DNA of 37,301 nucleotides from the IMG/VR virus record IMGVR_UViG_3300015262_000018, positions 1-37,301 of that record; one strand, 5' to 3'. How positions within the stretch are numbered: position 1 is the first letter of the stretch; each line of letters begins with the position of its first letter. Shown here piece by piece: positions 8,101-15,306 of the stretch. Source of the stretch: a virus. The notes beneath the pieces are model-generated. The model made no database searches. It saw only the letters and a list, made by a program, of their open reading frames with translations, and had not been told where the DNA came from. Made by a program: the position numbers and the translations under genes.

Positions 8101-10481
8101 TCCAGCGTCGACAACTGCTTGACTGCCTGGGCCAGAATAAGGACGGCACCCGCCAGAAGAATCAGCGATCCCATGATGAACGGCATCTTGGCGAAGCCCG
8201 CAGTACCCACGAACTTCTGGAATATGACCAGAGATCCGATGAGCTGCGTGAACATTCCCGCCATGGCCGTAGAGGCCCGAGTGAGTCCGTTCGCGTCGAT
8301 CGTCGACAGCTTCGAAACCGACAGGGTCAGGATGCCGATGGCGATGGCGATCTCAAGGAGTGTCGTCGCCTTGAGGGTTCCCTGCATTGACTCCAGGGTT
8401 CCCGTCAGGGCTTCGAACGGACCGGTGATCGTCTCGATGAAGCCGGAGGCAATATCGCCCCCGCCCTTGATCTTGTCGATGAAGTGCTTGACGATGAGGA
8501 TCAAGCCTGCGAACAGACCCGTGTTGATCCCGTTGAGAATATCGCTGAAGTTCAGACCGGAGAAGAAGTTCGTGATCGCCGGGCCGATGCTCTGCATCAA
8601 GCTGGTGATCTTGTCGCTGATCGGGCCGAATATGCTCCCGGAGTTGCTGATCATGTCGACCAGCTTGCTCCAGCCCTTGCTGACCAGCTCAAGGAGCTTA
8701 CCGAACGGCCCAAGCTTGGTGGTGACGCCAGATATGGCGCCCTCGGCCTTGGAGCCGTCGAAGCCCTCGAACAGGGCGCCGATCCACCTCGCCGCTGCCT
8801 GGAGGAGCTTGATCGGAATGGCGAGGATCGTACCGAGTCCCTGGAAGAACTTTGTCAGACCGTTGCCGGATTCGATCGCCTTCTTGAGGCCGACGAGGAA
8901 ATCGCCGATCCTGGCGGTGAGGTTGAGGAACCCTCCAGAACCGTGAGTGATAACTCCGAAGAGATGAGCGAGGACACTTCCCACGCCCTTGATGACATCC
9001 CATGCAATACCAAAGACTGCAAACACACCCGCAAAGGTGCGCTTCAGTTTCTCAGCTGTATCACTTCCTATTTTGAGCTTCGCCATGAAGTCGGCGAATC
9101 GCTTGGTCAGATCGGCGAGTTGCTTACCGGTTGTCGCAGGGAAGATCTCCCTGAATGCGTCATGAATGGGCTTGACGACGGAGGCGAACGCCTTTATGCC
9201 ATTCGTAATACCCTTGATGAGGTCGTCTCGCCCACCCAGCTCCTTCCAATCCGACAACATCTTGTTGCGGGCGTTGGAAGAGTTGTTTACGACCTTGCTG
9301 ATGGAGTTGCTGATACCGGTGAACAGACCCTTGGCTTCGGAGAAGTCACCGAAGATGGTCTGCCAGGTAGTCGCCCAGCCAGATCCCAGAGCTTCTTTCG
9401 TGGTATCCCACAGCTGCGTAAGAGTCTTGACCTGAGTCGCGGACTCCTTCGCGGCTTTGGCTTGGGCCTGGATCATCTTGATCTCAGACTTGCTGAAACC
9501 TTCGGCCTTGAGCTGAGCATCGGTGAGATCGCCGGTGAATTGCTTCAGCGTCTGAAGGAGAACCTTGTCAGTAAGCCATGGCTTCTGCCCAGGCTTCATC
9601 CTGATGGATTCGGTGAACGACTTACCGTTGACGGTCACAGTCTTCATGGCGCCGTTGAGCTTTACGGCACCGTCCTTCAGCGTTCCAAGCTTCTCGGCGT
9701 TCATCGCCAGAGCACGTTGGAAGCCACTGCTTGCCATTCCGGCATTAACAACAGAGGTCCAGTCCTCCATCGTAACTGTGCCGGAGGAAATGGCCTGTGA
9801 GAGCTGATACATGACGTGCGACGCGTTTTCAGAATTCGCGCCAGCCATGGCTGCAACGTTGGCGATACCCTTGATCGCCGCGGTAGAGGTCTTCAGGTCA
9901 ACACCGGCAGCCGTGAAGGTGCCGATGTTCTTGGTCATCTCCGAGAAGCTGTAGATCGTCTGGTCGGCGTAGTGGTTCAGCTCATTCAGAGAATGCTTGA
10001 CGTCGTCGAGCGTCGTTCCGGCCTGCTGGGTGTTAGCCAGGATCGTCTGGATCGAGTTGATGTTCGTCTCGTACTCACGGAAACCATCCATGATCGGAGC
10101 GAACGTGAACGACTTGGCGAAGTTGAGACCGGCGCTGACTGCTCTGTTGGTGATCGTCGCCAGGGCTGTGACACCAACTACTGACAACGCTTTGAACTTG
10201 CTGGCTACCGACTGAACACCATTACCGAGGTTCTCAAGAGAAACCTTCTTGCTGGCGGAGTCGACCTGGTCGAAGTCCTTCTGAGAATCGCTGGCAAACC
10301 TTCCGAGGCTGTCACGGACTTTGTCAACACCCGTCTTGATGTTGTCGAGTCCCTTGCCGGAAGACGGTGTCTCAAGCTGCTTGGTGAAGCGCCCGAGAGA
10401 GTCTCGGCTCCTGGCGATGCCTTGCTCGAACGCCTGGTTGTCAAATCTCAATCGGACAATGCGTTCGTCGATACTGCTCAA
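5169..10481 (-). CDS. Tape measure protein
   Basis: 1770 residues from the TTG at 10481, which overlaps the preceding stop codon (TTGA). A TTG at 10502 would add 7 residues. Residues about 1-300 form the TMP N-terminal domain (MDGFREYETNINSIQTILAN). Residues about 640-1260 hold many hydrophobic segments arranged as degenerate repeats around L-S-W-[NA]-x-[IL]-A. A coiled coil precedes the C-terminus (KKEREKAAAAYKLLDKSYKD). Two GI[HK]SPS[KR]xFxxxG modules (around 6420-6340 and 5670-5590), typical of TMPs, flank it. The protein sets tail length and is ejected to help DNA cross the envelope. A tail of roughly 250 nm would follow from the usual 1.5 angstrom per residue. Confidence 0.96.
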   Translation of the reverse strand: MSSIDERIVRLRFDNQAFEQGIARSRDSLGRFTKQLETPSSGKGLDNIKTGVDKVRDSLGRFASDSQKDFDQVDSASKKVSLENLGNGVQSVASKFKALSVVGVTALATITNRAVSAGLNFAKSFTFAPIMDGFREYETNINSIQTILANTQQAGTTLDDVKHSLNELNHYADQTIYSFSEMTKNIGTFTAAGVDLKTSTAAIKGIANVAAMAGANSENASHVMYQLSQAISSGTVTMEDWTSVVNAGMASSGFQRALAMNAEKLGTLKDGAVKLNGAMKTVTVNGKSFTESIRMKPGQKPWLTDKVLLQTLKQFTGDLTDAQLKAEGFSKSEIKMIQAQAKAAKESATQVKTLTQLWDTTKEALGSGWATTWQTIFGDFSEAKGLFTGISNSISKVVNNSSNARNKMLSDWKELGGRDDLIKGITNGIKAFASVVKPIHDAFREIFPATTGKQLADLTKRFADFMAKLKIGSDTAEKLKRTFAGVFAVFGIAWDVIKGVGSVLAHLFGVITHGSGGFLNLTARIGDFLVGLKKAIESGNGLTKFFQGLGTILAIPIKLLQAAARWIGALFEGFDGSKAEGAISGVTTKLGPFGKLLELVSKGWSKLVDMISNSGSIFGPISDKITSLMQSIGPAITNFFSGLNFSDILNGINTGLFAGLILIVKHFIDKIKGGGDIASGFIETITGPFEALTGTLESMQGTLKATTLLEIAIAIGILTLSVSKLSTIDANGLTRASTAMAGMFTQLIGSLVIFQKFVGTAGFAKMPFIMGSLILLAGAVLILAQAVKQLSTLDWNSLAKGLTGVTVLLGGLFAVMKFMPPSSGMISTGLGLIVLAGAVKILASAVGDLSGLSWNELAKGLVGVGAVLGALILLTKFAKADAGGIGQGAGILLLAAGVKILASAVEDFSKLSWANIASGLVAMGGALGIVTGALMLIPPDAALGALGVLGVAISLGMIGDALEQMAQLSWANIASSLTVMLGALTIIAAALIVIPPEAPLAALAILGVAAALLLIAQTLTQFAAFSWEEIGKSMLLLFGTLTLISAAMILMTEALPGAAALLLVAAALAVLQPVLAAFGQMSLAEIGKSLLMLAGSLIVIGATSAILGLLSPLIAAFGIALGILGVALLAAGAGVYLFASGLGILAAVGTAGAAAIIGIVSGLIGLIPQLMKEIGEGVVAFAGVIAMAGPAIFKAMTTVIGAMISAIAVLTPKIVKTLLVMLTMLLQQLANYVPKMVTAGMRLITGVLNGIAANIGKMVTAATNVVVNFLNGISKNLPRVIDSGVKLILSFINGVTKAINQHSAELGAAGGKMAVAIIKGMAKGLAAGLGEIKNAAIDVAKSALDGAKNFLGIHSPSKEFEKIGKYVIDGFRKGLDGNRGQIDDAFKYLSDMLKKMAKDAKATKKEREKAAAAYKLLDKSYKDEHKKLDQLADKYDKYTDKIKDAKQALADIKKTRDDFKKQITDQYSVLPDISSDTSVASYESDLKTQIEKTKQFANTLQRLRDLGLNDEAYKQLLGKGIDALPFANQLLAGGKSAVNEINNLDSQLATAAKALGSSASSELYDAAVQSAAGLVKGLELQQKNIEKQMDKIADAMVKAIKKKLGIKSPSRAFMEVGGYSAEGVAVGLSEMSGVVAKAAADTGQTAIDSLRKSMTGFSDLVAGPIDIQPVITPVLDLSNVKENAGQIGTLLGRQVSVDAAYSKAAAIANARMAAHETPDIQTTSTAPQLTFNQYNNSPKPLSSADIYRQTNNQLSRAKGALSTSANKSGS

Positions 10482-10855
10482 GTGAGGGTCACCGCCTTCC
10501 AAACAATGTCAGCGATCTTGTCGAATACCGGTTTAATCGCCGGGTTGATGAAATCTCGTCCCTGGACGTATCCGCCGGTCCCGGTTCCGTGCCCCATCTG
10601 TAGCATGATGACGACAGGAAAACCGTTTTCAACGTCGGAGTTAGTCCAGGCGAGTTCGTACATGCCCCCGGACTTAGAGACTGTGTAATCCCACGAATGG
10701 GCAGCCAATCCGGTTTCCTCAGGAGTTGCTGAGGAGAGAGCCGTGACACCCATCTGCCCGCATGACGCCAATATGCTCTGGATGTTGAGCGAATGGACGT
10801 GATCGAGAAACGCCTGCGTGCTCTTGAAAGAGCCCGTAGTTGTGATGGTTATCAA
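10478..10855 (-). CDS. Neck protein, HK97 gp10-like
   Basis: 125 residues starting at a TTG (10855) with GAGGAG 6 bases upstream. The C-terminal part reads HGTGTGGYVQGRDFINPAI then KPVFDKIADIVWKAV, the signature of gp10-like head-tail joining/neck proteins, and the middle has a SWDYTVSKSGG strand. Such proteins are normally encoded between the portal/capsid genes and the major tail gene. Here it comes after the tail tube, chaperone and a fibre gene, just before the tape measure. It may have been moved, or it may act as a tail component. Confidence 0.7.
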   Translation of the reverse strand: MITITTTGSFKSTQAFLDHVHSLNIQSILASCGQMGVTALSSATPEETGLAAHSWDYTVSKSGGMYELAWTNSDVENGFPVVIMLQMGHGTGTGGYVQGRDFINPAIKPVFDKIADIVWKAVTLT

Positions 10856-10879
10856 GTTTCACTCCTCATTTTGGCGCCG

Positions 10880-11119
10880 TCAGAGAGTGTTCGTGGAATG
10901 CTCAGTCTTGGTGATGGACGACAGCACGAAGTTGGGATCAGACGCGACCACAGAGTCGGCGAACGCCTGCACGGCAGCCTCGATGACTTCGACCGAAAGC
11001 CCCGGAACTGGCTCCGATGCGATGTTGAACTGGAAGTTGCTGTATTCCTGGCCTGGGTTGTTCACGCTGATGTTGTAGATGTCGCCTACGTTGTTCAGGT
11101 TCATCGTGATTGTGGCCAC
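10880..11119 (-). CDS. Small phage protein, unknown function
   Basis: 79 residues from the GTG at 11119, with AAGGAG 6 bases upstream. Reading further upstream would run inside the fibre gene. It has beta-strand-like ends (MNLNNVGDIYNISVN) and an amphipathic helix (VEVIEAAVQAFADSV) and ends shortly before the gp10-like gene. I do not recognise the family. Position between a fibre and a neck-like protein suggests a virion or assembly role. Confidence 0.65.
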   Translation of the reverse strand: MATITMNLNNVGDIYNISVNNPGQEYSNFQFNIASEPVPGLSVEVIEAAVQAFADSVVASDPNFVLSSITKTEHSTNTL

Positions 11120-11129
11120 GTAATACTCC

Positions 11130-12377
11130 TTATGCTGCTGTCTCGTAGTCGAAACTACCTCGAATAGCGTTACCAGACGCCCACGTCCAAGGAGTGATGG
11201 AGTCGACGTCGCCGCCGATACCACCGCCGAGTGCGTTGGACACGAAGCACGTGAGAATGCCGAACGAAATGGCCGTGGTTCCCGAAAGCTTGATTCGAGT
11301 GAAGCCGAGGTTCTGCGTGTCCTTATACATGTCCCCGATGCCGAGGAAGGTCCCCGGAGCGGTTGCACTGGCGGGCCACTGAGCAGGAAGACTGAAAGTC
11401 CAGTTGTCGGTGCCTGCTGGCGTGGAACCGAAATTTGTAGTACTTCCGAACGTCACATCAAAAGTGACGTGGACGTTCTTCCCAAGCTTGTGGGCCTTGA
11501 AGCTGGCCGTTGCGTTACCGAACGACGGGAGGTGGATTCCACTTGTAGTGGACCAAGTGGGCGTCCATACGTAGTAGGAACCAGGATCATGGACCAGCTT
11601 CTTCCATGCACTCCATCCGGTAGCAGCGTCGGAGGTCCTGACCCACATCTCGGGGGTGTTGGTGCTTCCCGGATTCCTTTGAGTGAAGATCTGCTGCGCG
11701 AAGGAGTTTGTCGCATCCCAGAAGGTTTCGACTTCTCCGTACATACCACTGAAGTCCCATGAGGTGCTGTTCGCCGAGGTGTAGTAGATCCTCGAACGCC
11801 CGTTGGGGTATGTAGTAGCCGCAGAGGCCTGTGTGAAAGCAGCAGCCGAAAGCATCGTGAGAACGACTAGTTCGTGCCACGCGGTCCATCCGCCACCACC
11901 ATCGGAAGCGTTGTGATGCCTGATGTAGGCTCGCGGATGGCTTGTACCGCCAGAGGCCGTGTAGAAGGTCTGCTCGCAACGCCATTGGCTGTAGTTGTGC
12001 GTTACGACCGTTCCGTAACCTCCGCCGATAGACCATGTCGATGCATCCATCAAGGAAGTACCGGATGGATATGCGCTCTGGGCTGCAGTCTCGGCAATAC
12101 CGCTTACGAGCTGTACTCGATATCCGGGAAGAGACGCCAAACCGGCCGGAGTTACTGCCCTGGTGGCATCGGTACCCGCTTGTGTCTCTGCGTTGGTCGC
12201 GAGTTCAACAGGACCTACCAGAGTCGTAGTGGCAGCACCGATGGCTCCTGCATCGACTGTGGTCCCATCGTACTTGGTCAGGATGAGGTGGTTTGCAGAG
12301 TCGAAATGAGCGCCGGTCACCATTCCGTTTCGAATGGCCGTCATGGCCGCGGCGGTCATTCCTGTGACGGTAGCCAT
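11130..12377 (-). CDS. Putative tail fibre / receptor-binding protein
   Basis: 415 residues. The N-terminus (residues 1-95) has phage fibre features: ATTTLVGPVELATNAETQAG and TDATRAVTPAGLAS, the repeat type seen in trimeric tail fibres. The middle has repeated GGxTAWHELV and ATGWSAWKKLVHD modules of the pyocin-knob/fibre kind. The C-terminal third is Gly/Thr/Ser-rich and beta-predicted. It likely binds a host surface polymer. It sits upstream of the tape measure instead of beside the tail-tip genes, which is unusual. The ATG at 12377 has AAAGGTGG upstream. Confidence 0.82.
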   Translation of the reverse strand: MATVTGMTAAAMTAIRNGMVTGAHFDSANHLILTKYDGTTVDAGAIGAATTTLVGPVELATNAETQAGTDATRAVTPAGLASLPGYRVQLVSGIAETAAQSAYPSGTSLMDASTWSIGGGYGTVVTHNYSQWRCEQTFYTASGGTSHPRAYIRHHNASDGGGGWTAWHELVVLTMLSAAAFTQASAATTYPNGRSRIYYTSANSTSWDFSGMYGEVETFWDATNSFAQQIFTQRNPGSTNTPEMWVRTSDAATGWSAWKKLVHDPGSYYVWTPTWSTTSGIHLPSFGNATASFKAHKLGKNVHVTFDVTFGSTTNFGSTPAGTDNWTFSLPAQWPASATAPGTFLGIGDMYKDTQNLGFTRIKLSGTTAISFGILTCFVSNALGGGIGGDVDSITPWTWASGNAIRGSFDYETAA

Positions 12378-12389
12378 AGAACCACCTTT

Positions 12390-13178
12390 CTAATCGGAGC
12401 TGAGGGTGTAGGTGGTGTCGTCGATGAACACGGCGTTGTTAGACGTGATCTCGAAGGTTTCGTCATCGAGCATCCGAATAACGTCGTACGGAGCTGTAAC
12501 CGTGAACGTTCCATCGCCATTGTCCGTCACCGTCATCGTAGAGATGGTGTCGTAGGTGGCGAGCAACTCAACGAACGTGGGAATTCTCGCTACTTCGTCG
12601 TCGGTCCCGTAAAGAATATCCTCGATCTGGGAAAGGATCGCGGGGTCTGTCGTACGGGAATCGATGACGATATGCGGAGTTCTCTTGTATCCGTCGAGAG
12701 CTGGAGGTTTCGTTGTGATCTTCCAGCTGAAGTCATCCGGATCGTTCTGCTCTTTGATCGTCTGATGGTTCCGGTCCGTCGGAGAAACCCGAGCGTTGTA
12801 GACGATGTGGAGCTTGTACCCGGCGCTGTCGCTCTGGTCGTTTCCGATCATGGTCCGATAGGACAACCCGAAAGGCTTCCTCCTCTGATGAGTGAGGAAC
12901 AAACCCTGACGGGGTTGAACGCTGCCATCGCAAACCTCGAATTCGAGCGGGTATGTGAAAGCAGTGATGGTCGCCTCGAATTCCTCTGGAGCTGAGACGT
13001 TCAAGTACTTGACGCCATCGAGGTAGTAGGGGCGAGGTTCGCCGCCGGAAGGGGTTTCATTGACGGCGGTCAATCCATTCCATGCGACGCCCGGTTGGCC
13101 TTCGACGTATAGGACGCCTCTGTCAACACCCGCTTCGTAGTAGCGAGTTCCGATAGCATCCCAGTCGAGCCTTGGCAT
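12390..13178 (-). CDS. Second major tail (tube) protein paralogue
   Basis: 262 residues, clearly homologous to the major tail protein at 13766-14653. Both share LxWDxxGxRxYExGVxxGVLY, AWNGLTxVxExPSG, YLN, the block FEVCDGS (AECDGS in the other copy), FGLSYxTxIGND and GYKxHxVYxAxxSPxxxxxxT. The similarity covers about 215 residues; the C-terminal parts differ, and this copy ends in a short TVTDNGDGTFTVTAPYD beta module. It could form a special tube layer, a tail terminator-like cap, or a minor tube subunit. SD GAGGAGG lies before ATG 13178. Confidence 0.87.
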   Translation of the reverse strand: MPRLDWDAIGTRYYEAGVDRGVLYVEGQPGVAWNGLTAVNETPSGGEPRPYYLDGVKYLNVSAPEEFEATITAFTYPLEFEVCDGSVQPRQGLFLTHQRRKPFGLSYRTMIGNDQSDSAGYKLHIVYNARVSPTDRNHQTIKEQNDPDDFSWKITTKPPALDGYKRTPHIVIDSRTTDPAILSQIEDILYGTDDEVARIPTFVELLATYDTISTMTVTDNGDGTFTVTAPYDVIRMLDDETFEITSNNAVFIDDTTYTLSSD

Positions 13179-13193
13179 ATCGAGTTCCTCCTC

Positions 13194-13736
13194 TCACCCA
13201 GAAGTCCCCAGTTTTGCTCTCCGCTGTGCGTTCAGCTCTCGCTGCTTCTGGAGGATCTCGTTCCTGCTCATCTTCTTCTGAGGTGCGTTCTGCTGGCCAC
13301 GAACTCGGATGAGTGTGAACAGTCTGGCCAGATGCCAGTTTTCACAATCCTTCCAAATGCCAGCATCGATCATCCATGAATAGATGAGTTCAGCAGTGAT
13401 GGTCTGAGATGTTCGCCGCTGGTTCGGCCCGTCACTGAACCAGGTGGCAGTCATCTTGGCGTTGATGTACTTGTCGATGTCCTCGAAATTCTCCGCGGAG
13501 AGATTCTCGAAGACTTCTTCAGGAACATCTGGAGTAACCGTCATTGCTCTGACGTACCAGTAGACCTCAGCGTTGGTCTTCTCTTTGTCACTCAGAAACG
13601 GCTTCTCGAAAAACGCTTCCCATTTTGACAGGGAGACCAGAGAGTGCTCTAGCGCAAGCTCGAACTTCTCTCTCTTGTACTTCTCCGTCGCTTCGTCGTA
13701 GGTTTCTTCGCCGAACGGAACGTAGATGATGAGCAC
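13194..13736 (-). CDS. Tail assembly chaperone
   Basis: 180 residues from GTG 13736, with GGAGG 8 bases upstream. The pattern LALEHSLVSLSKWEAFFEKP then FLSDKEKTNAEVYWYVRAMT is that of phage proteins encoded after the major tail gene. The same family shows TAELIYSWM, WHLARLFTLIRV and a basic end KKMSRNEILQKQ. These are counterparts of lambda gpG, which coat the tape measure before tube polymerisation. I saw no obvious -1 slippery heptamer near its end that would give a gpGT fusion. It lies between the two major-tail paralogues. Confidence 0.82.
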   Translation of the reverse strand: MLIIYVPFGEETYDEATEKYKREKFELALEHSLVSLSKWEAFFEKPFLSDKEKTNAEVYWYVRAMTVTPDVPEEVFENLSAENFEDIDKYINAKMTATWFSDGPNQRRTSQTITAELIYSWMIDAGIWKDCENWHLARLFTLIRVRGQQNAPQKKMSRNEILQKQRELNAQRRAKLGTSG

Positions 13737-13765
13737 TCTCTGGCCTCCTTCCTGTCAGGTCAGGT

Positions 13766-14653
13766 TCACGAGTAGTCGAAGTACCAGTCGTCGTCCGAGA
13801 CGGCCGGGAACTTGTAGCCCGCCGCCGGAGTGGCGTTGACGACGGTGTCCTGGGTGATGACCTGAGGACCGGCGGTCTGGAGAACGCCGTCGATGTAGTA
13901 GTTGACTCCGGTGGTGCCCGGAATGGTGAGAGTGTGGGTCGAGTTGTTGTAGGTCGGCGCGGTCGGAACGACCTCCGTGACCGTGCCGGAGAACATGGCG
14001 ATGACCTCGCCCGGAAGCGGGAGACGGGGGTCCGTACCCGCGGTGCCGTACAGGGCGTCCTGGAGAGTGCCCAGAGCCGTGGCGTCCACCTGCGTCGAGT
14101 CGACGGTCAGGCTGGCGGTCGGCTTGAACGGCTTCCCGGTGGAGGGGTTCGTACCGGGGACCTCGACCGGCGTGGTGGAGATGTCCCAGCTGAGACCCAT
14201 CGCCTCCGGCGAGTCGTTGACGGTGGCGTAGGCCTTCTCAGAGGGAGCCGCCAGGGCGCCGTAGACCAGGTGGATCTTGTATCCGGCCTCCGGGTCCATG
14301 TCGTTGCCGATCTTGGTCTGGTAGGACAGACCGAAGGTCCGACGCGGCTGCTGACCGATGGCGACACCGGCAGTGGGAACCGCGGAGCCGTCGCACTCGG
14401 CCCATGCGTCGGGGTAGGTGAAGGCCTCGATGGTGCCGCCGAACTGCTCGACCGAGAGCAGGTTCAGGTACACCATGTTGTCGGCGTACTGCTTGTTGGA
14501 CTCGGCGCCGGAAGGGGACTCGGTGACGGTGGTCAGACCGTTCCAGGCAGTGCCCTCGTCGTAGACGCCGCTGTTCTGGAGGTAGAGGACGCCCTTGGAC
14601 ACACCGGTCTCGTAGGTGCGCTCTCCGGGCTGGTCCCAAGCGAGCTTGGTCAT
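13766..14653 (-). CDS. Major tail (tube) protein with C-terminal accessory domain
   Basis: 295 residues. The start is ATG 14653 (SD GAGGAG 8 bases upstream); the longer frame would overlap the gene before it. Residues 1-220 are the tube domain, with TAWNGLTTVTESPSGAESN, AECDGS and FGLSYQTKIGNDMDPEAGYK. Residues about 228-295 form an extra beta domain (THTLTIPGTTGVNYYIDGVL, then WYFDYS). That domain closely resembles the C-terminus of the capsid protein at 15307 and is likely exposed on the tube surface. The gene is visibly more GC-rich in third positions than its neighbours, as expected for a highly expressed structural gene. Confidence 0.92.
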   Translation of the reverse strand: MTKLAWDQPGERTYETGVSKGVLYLQNSGVYDEGTAWNGLTTVTESPSGAESNKQYADNMVYLNLLSVEQFGGTIEAFTYPDAWAECDGSAVPTAGVAIGQQPRRTFGLSYQTKIGNDMDPEAGYKIHLVYGALAAPSEKAYATVNDSPEAMGLSWDISTTPVEVPGTNPSTGKPFKPTASLTVDSTQVDATALGTLQDALYGTAGTDPRLPLPGEVIAMFSGTVTEVVPTAPTYNNSTHTLTIPGTTGVNYYIDGVLQTAGPQVITQDTVVNATPAAGYKFPAVSDDDWYFDYS

Positions 14654-14666
14654 GTGGTGTTGCTCC

Positions 14667-14984
14667 TCAGAAATAGAGCTCGAAGACGTCGTGATTGAGG
14701 TCATCCGCCACAAAGAACCGGTTGTACAAGGTCATGGGCAGGGCCGCAATCTTCGCCAGAGTATCCCCATCAGCAGGATCCCTGGAAATATGCGTCAGTT
14801 GATAGCGCTGCGTGTAGCTGTACGGCTTATTGCCTGCGAACTCAGTGTGAGCACTGTCTCGCTGATACACGATGCAGGGATACTGCATTTGCACGTTGGT
14901 GGGGGGTTGAAAATATACATTACTGCTTCCCAACACCCCCTCAAGGAGTGTCTGCAGTTGTTCCCTTCGGTCCGTTGTAGACAC
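14667..14984 (-). CDS. Tail terminator / neck protein (putative)
   Basis: 105 residues from GTG 14984, overlapping the previous gene by 44 bp. The core reads SNVYFQPPTNVQMQYPCIVY, then YTQRYQLTHISRDP, then TLAKIAALPMTLYNRFFVAD and DLNHDVFELYF, with the feel of a tail-terminator or minor head-tail joining family. It lies directly before the major tail gene, where the tail terminator is usually encoded. The assignment is by position and fold-like pattern. TATACA-like stretches at 14910 lie inside the coding region and are not promoters. Confidence 0.72.
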   Translation of the reverse strand: MSTTDRREQLQTLLEGVLGSSNVYFQPPTNVQMQYPCIVYQRDSAHTEFAGNKPYSYTQRYQLTHISRDPADGDTLAKIAALPMTLYNRFFVADDLNHDVFELYF

Positions 14985-15282
14985 CCCCCAATGTCAGGAG
15001 AAGGCGGGGACTCCGGACTTCAACATCCGAAACTGTCCATAGAGTCCCCACCCACTCGACATAGCGAATATTCATGAAATTCGCATTGGCGTACGCATCA
15101 GCCACAATGCTGATTGAGTTATTCATAGAGAGATCGCCATTTACGCGTTCTCCCTCACGAAGCTGTCGGATGTTCCGGATGACATCGCCGAAATATTGCT
15201 TCTCGACAATGACGTTGTTCCAGATACCGGGCTTCGTCTCGACAGATGTGCCGTAACCTACCTTTCCGTAATATCGAGCCAT
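14941..15282 (-). CDS. Head closure / head-tail connector protein (putative)
   Basis: 113 residues. It has the pattern YYGKVGYGTSVETKPGIWNN, then YFGDVIRNIRQLREGERVN, SISIVADAYA and RYVEWVGTLWTVSDVEVRSP, ending LLLTLGGVYNGP. This is the layout of SPP1 gp16-like head-closure proteins (a small beta-barrel ring between connector and tail). It sits between the capsid gene and the tail terminator candidate. The start ATG 15282 has AGGGGC upstream. Confidence 0.78.
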   Translation of the reverse strand: MARYYGKVGYGTSVETKPGIWNNVIVEKQYFGDVIRNIRQLREGERVNGDLSMNNSISIVADAYANANFMNIRYVEWVGTLWTVSDVEVRSPRLLLTLGGVYNGPKGTTADTP

Positions 15283-15306
15283 CGCTTAGCCCCTAGTGGT
15301 GAGAGG

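Noticed and set aside
6420-9800. Several 300-440 codon plus-strand frames opposite the tape measure gene
   Set aside because: They mirror the repetitive Ala/Leu-rich tape measure. The translations are composition-biased, with no recognisable fold and no ribosome-binding sites.
14880-14940. AT-rich AAAATATACATTACTG stretch as a promoter before the tail genes
   Set aside because: It lies inside the 14667-14984 coding region and encodes a conserved-looking VYFQPPTN segment. No matching upstream element of the P1-P4 type was seen.
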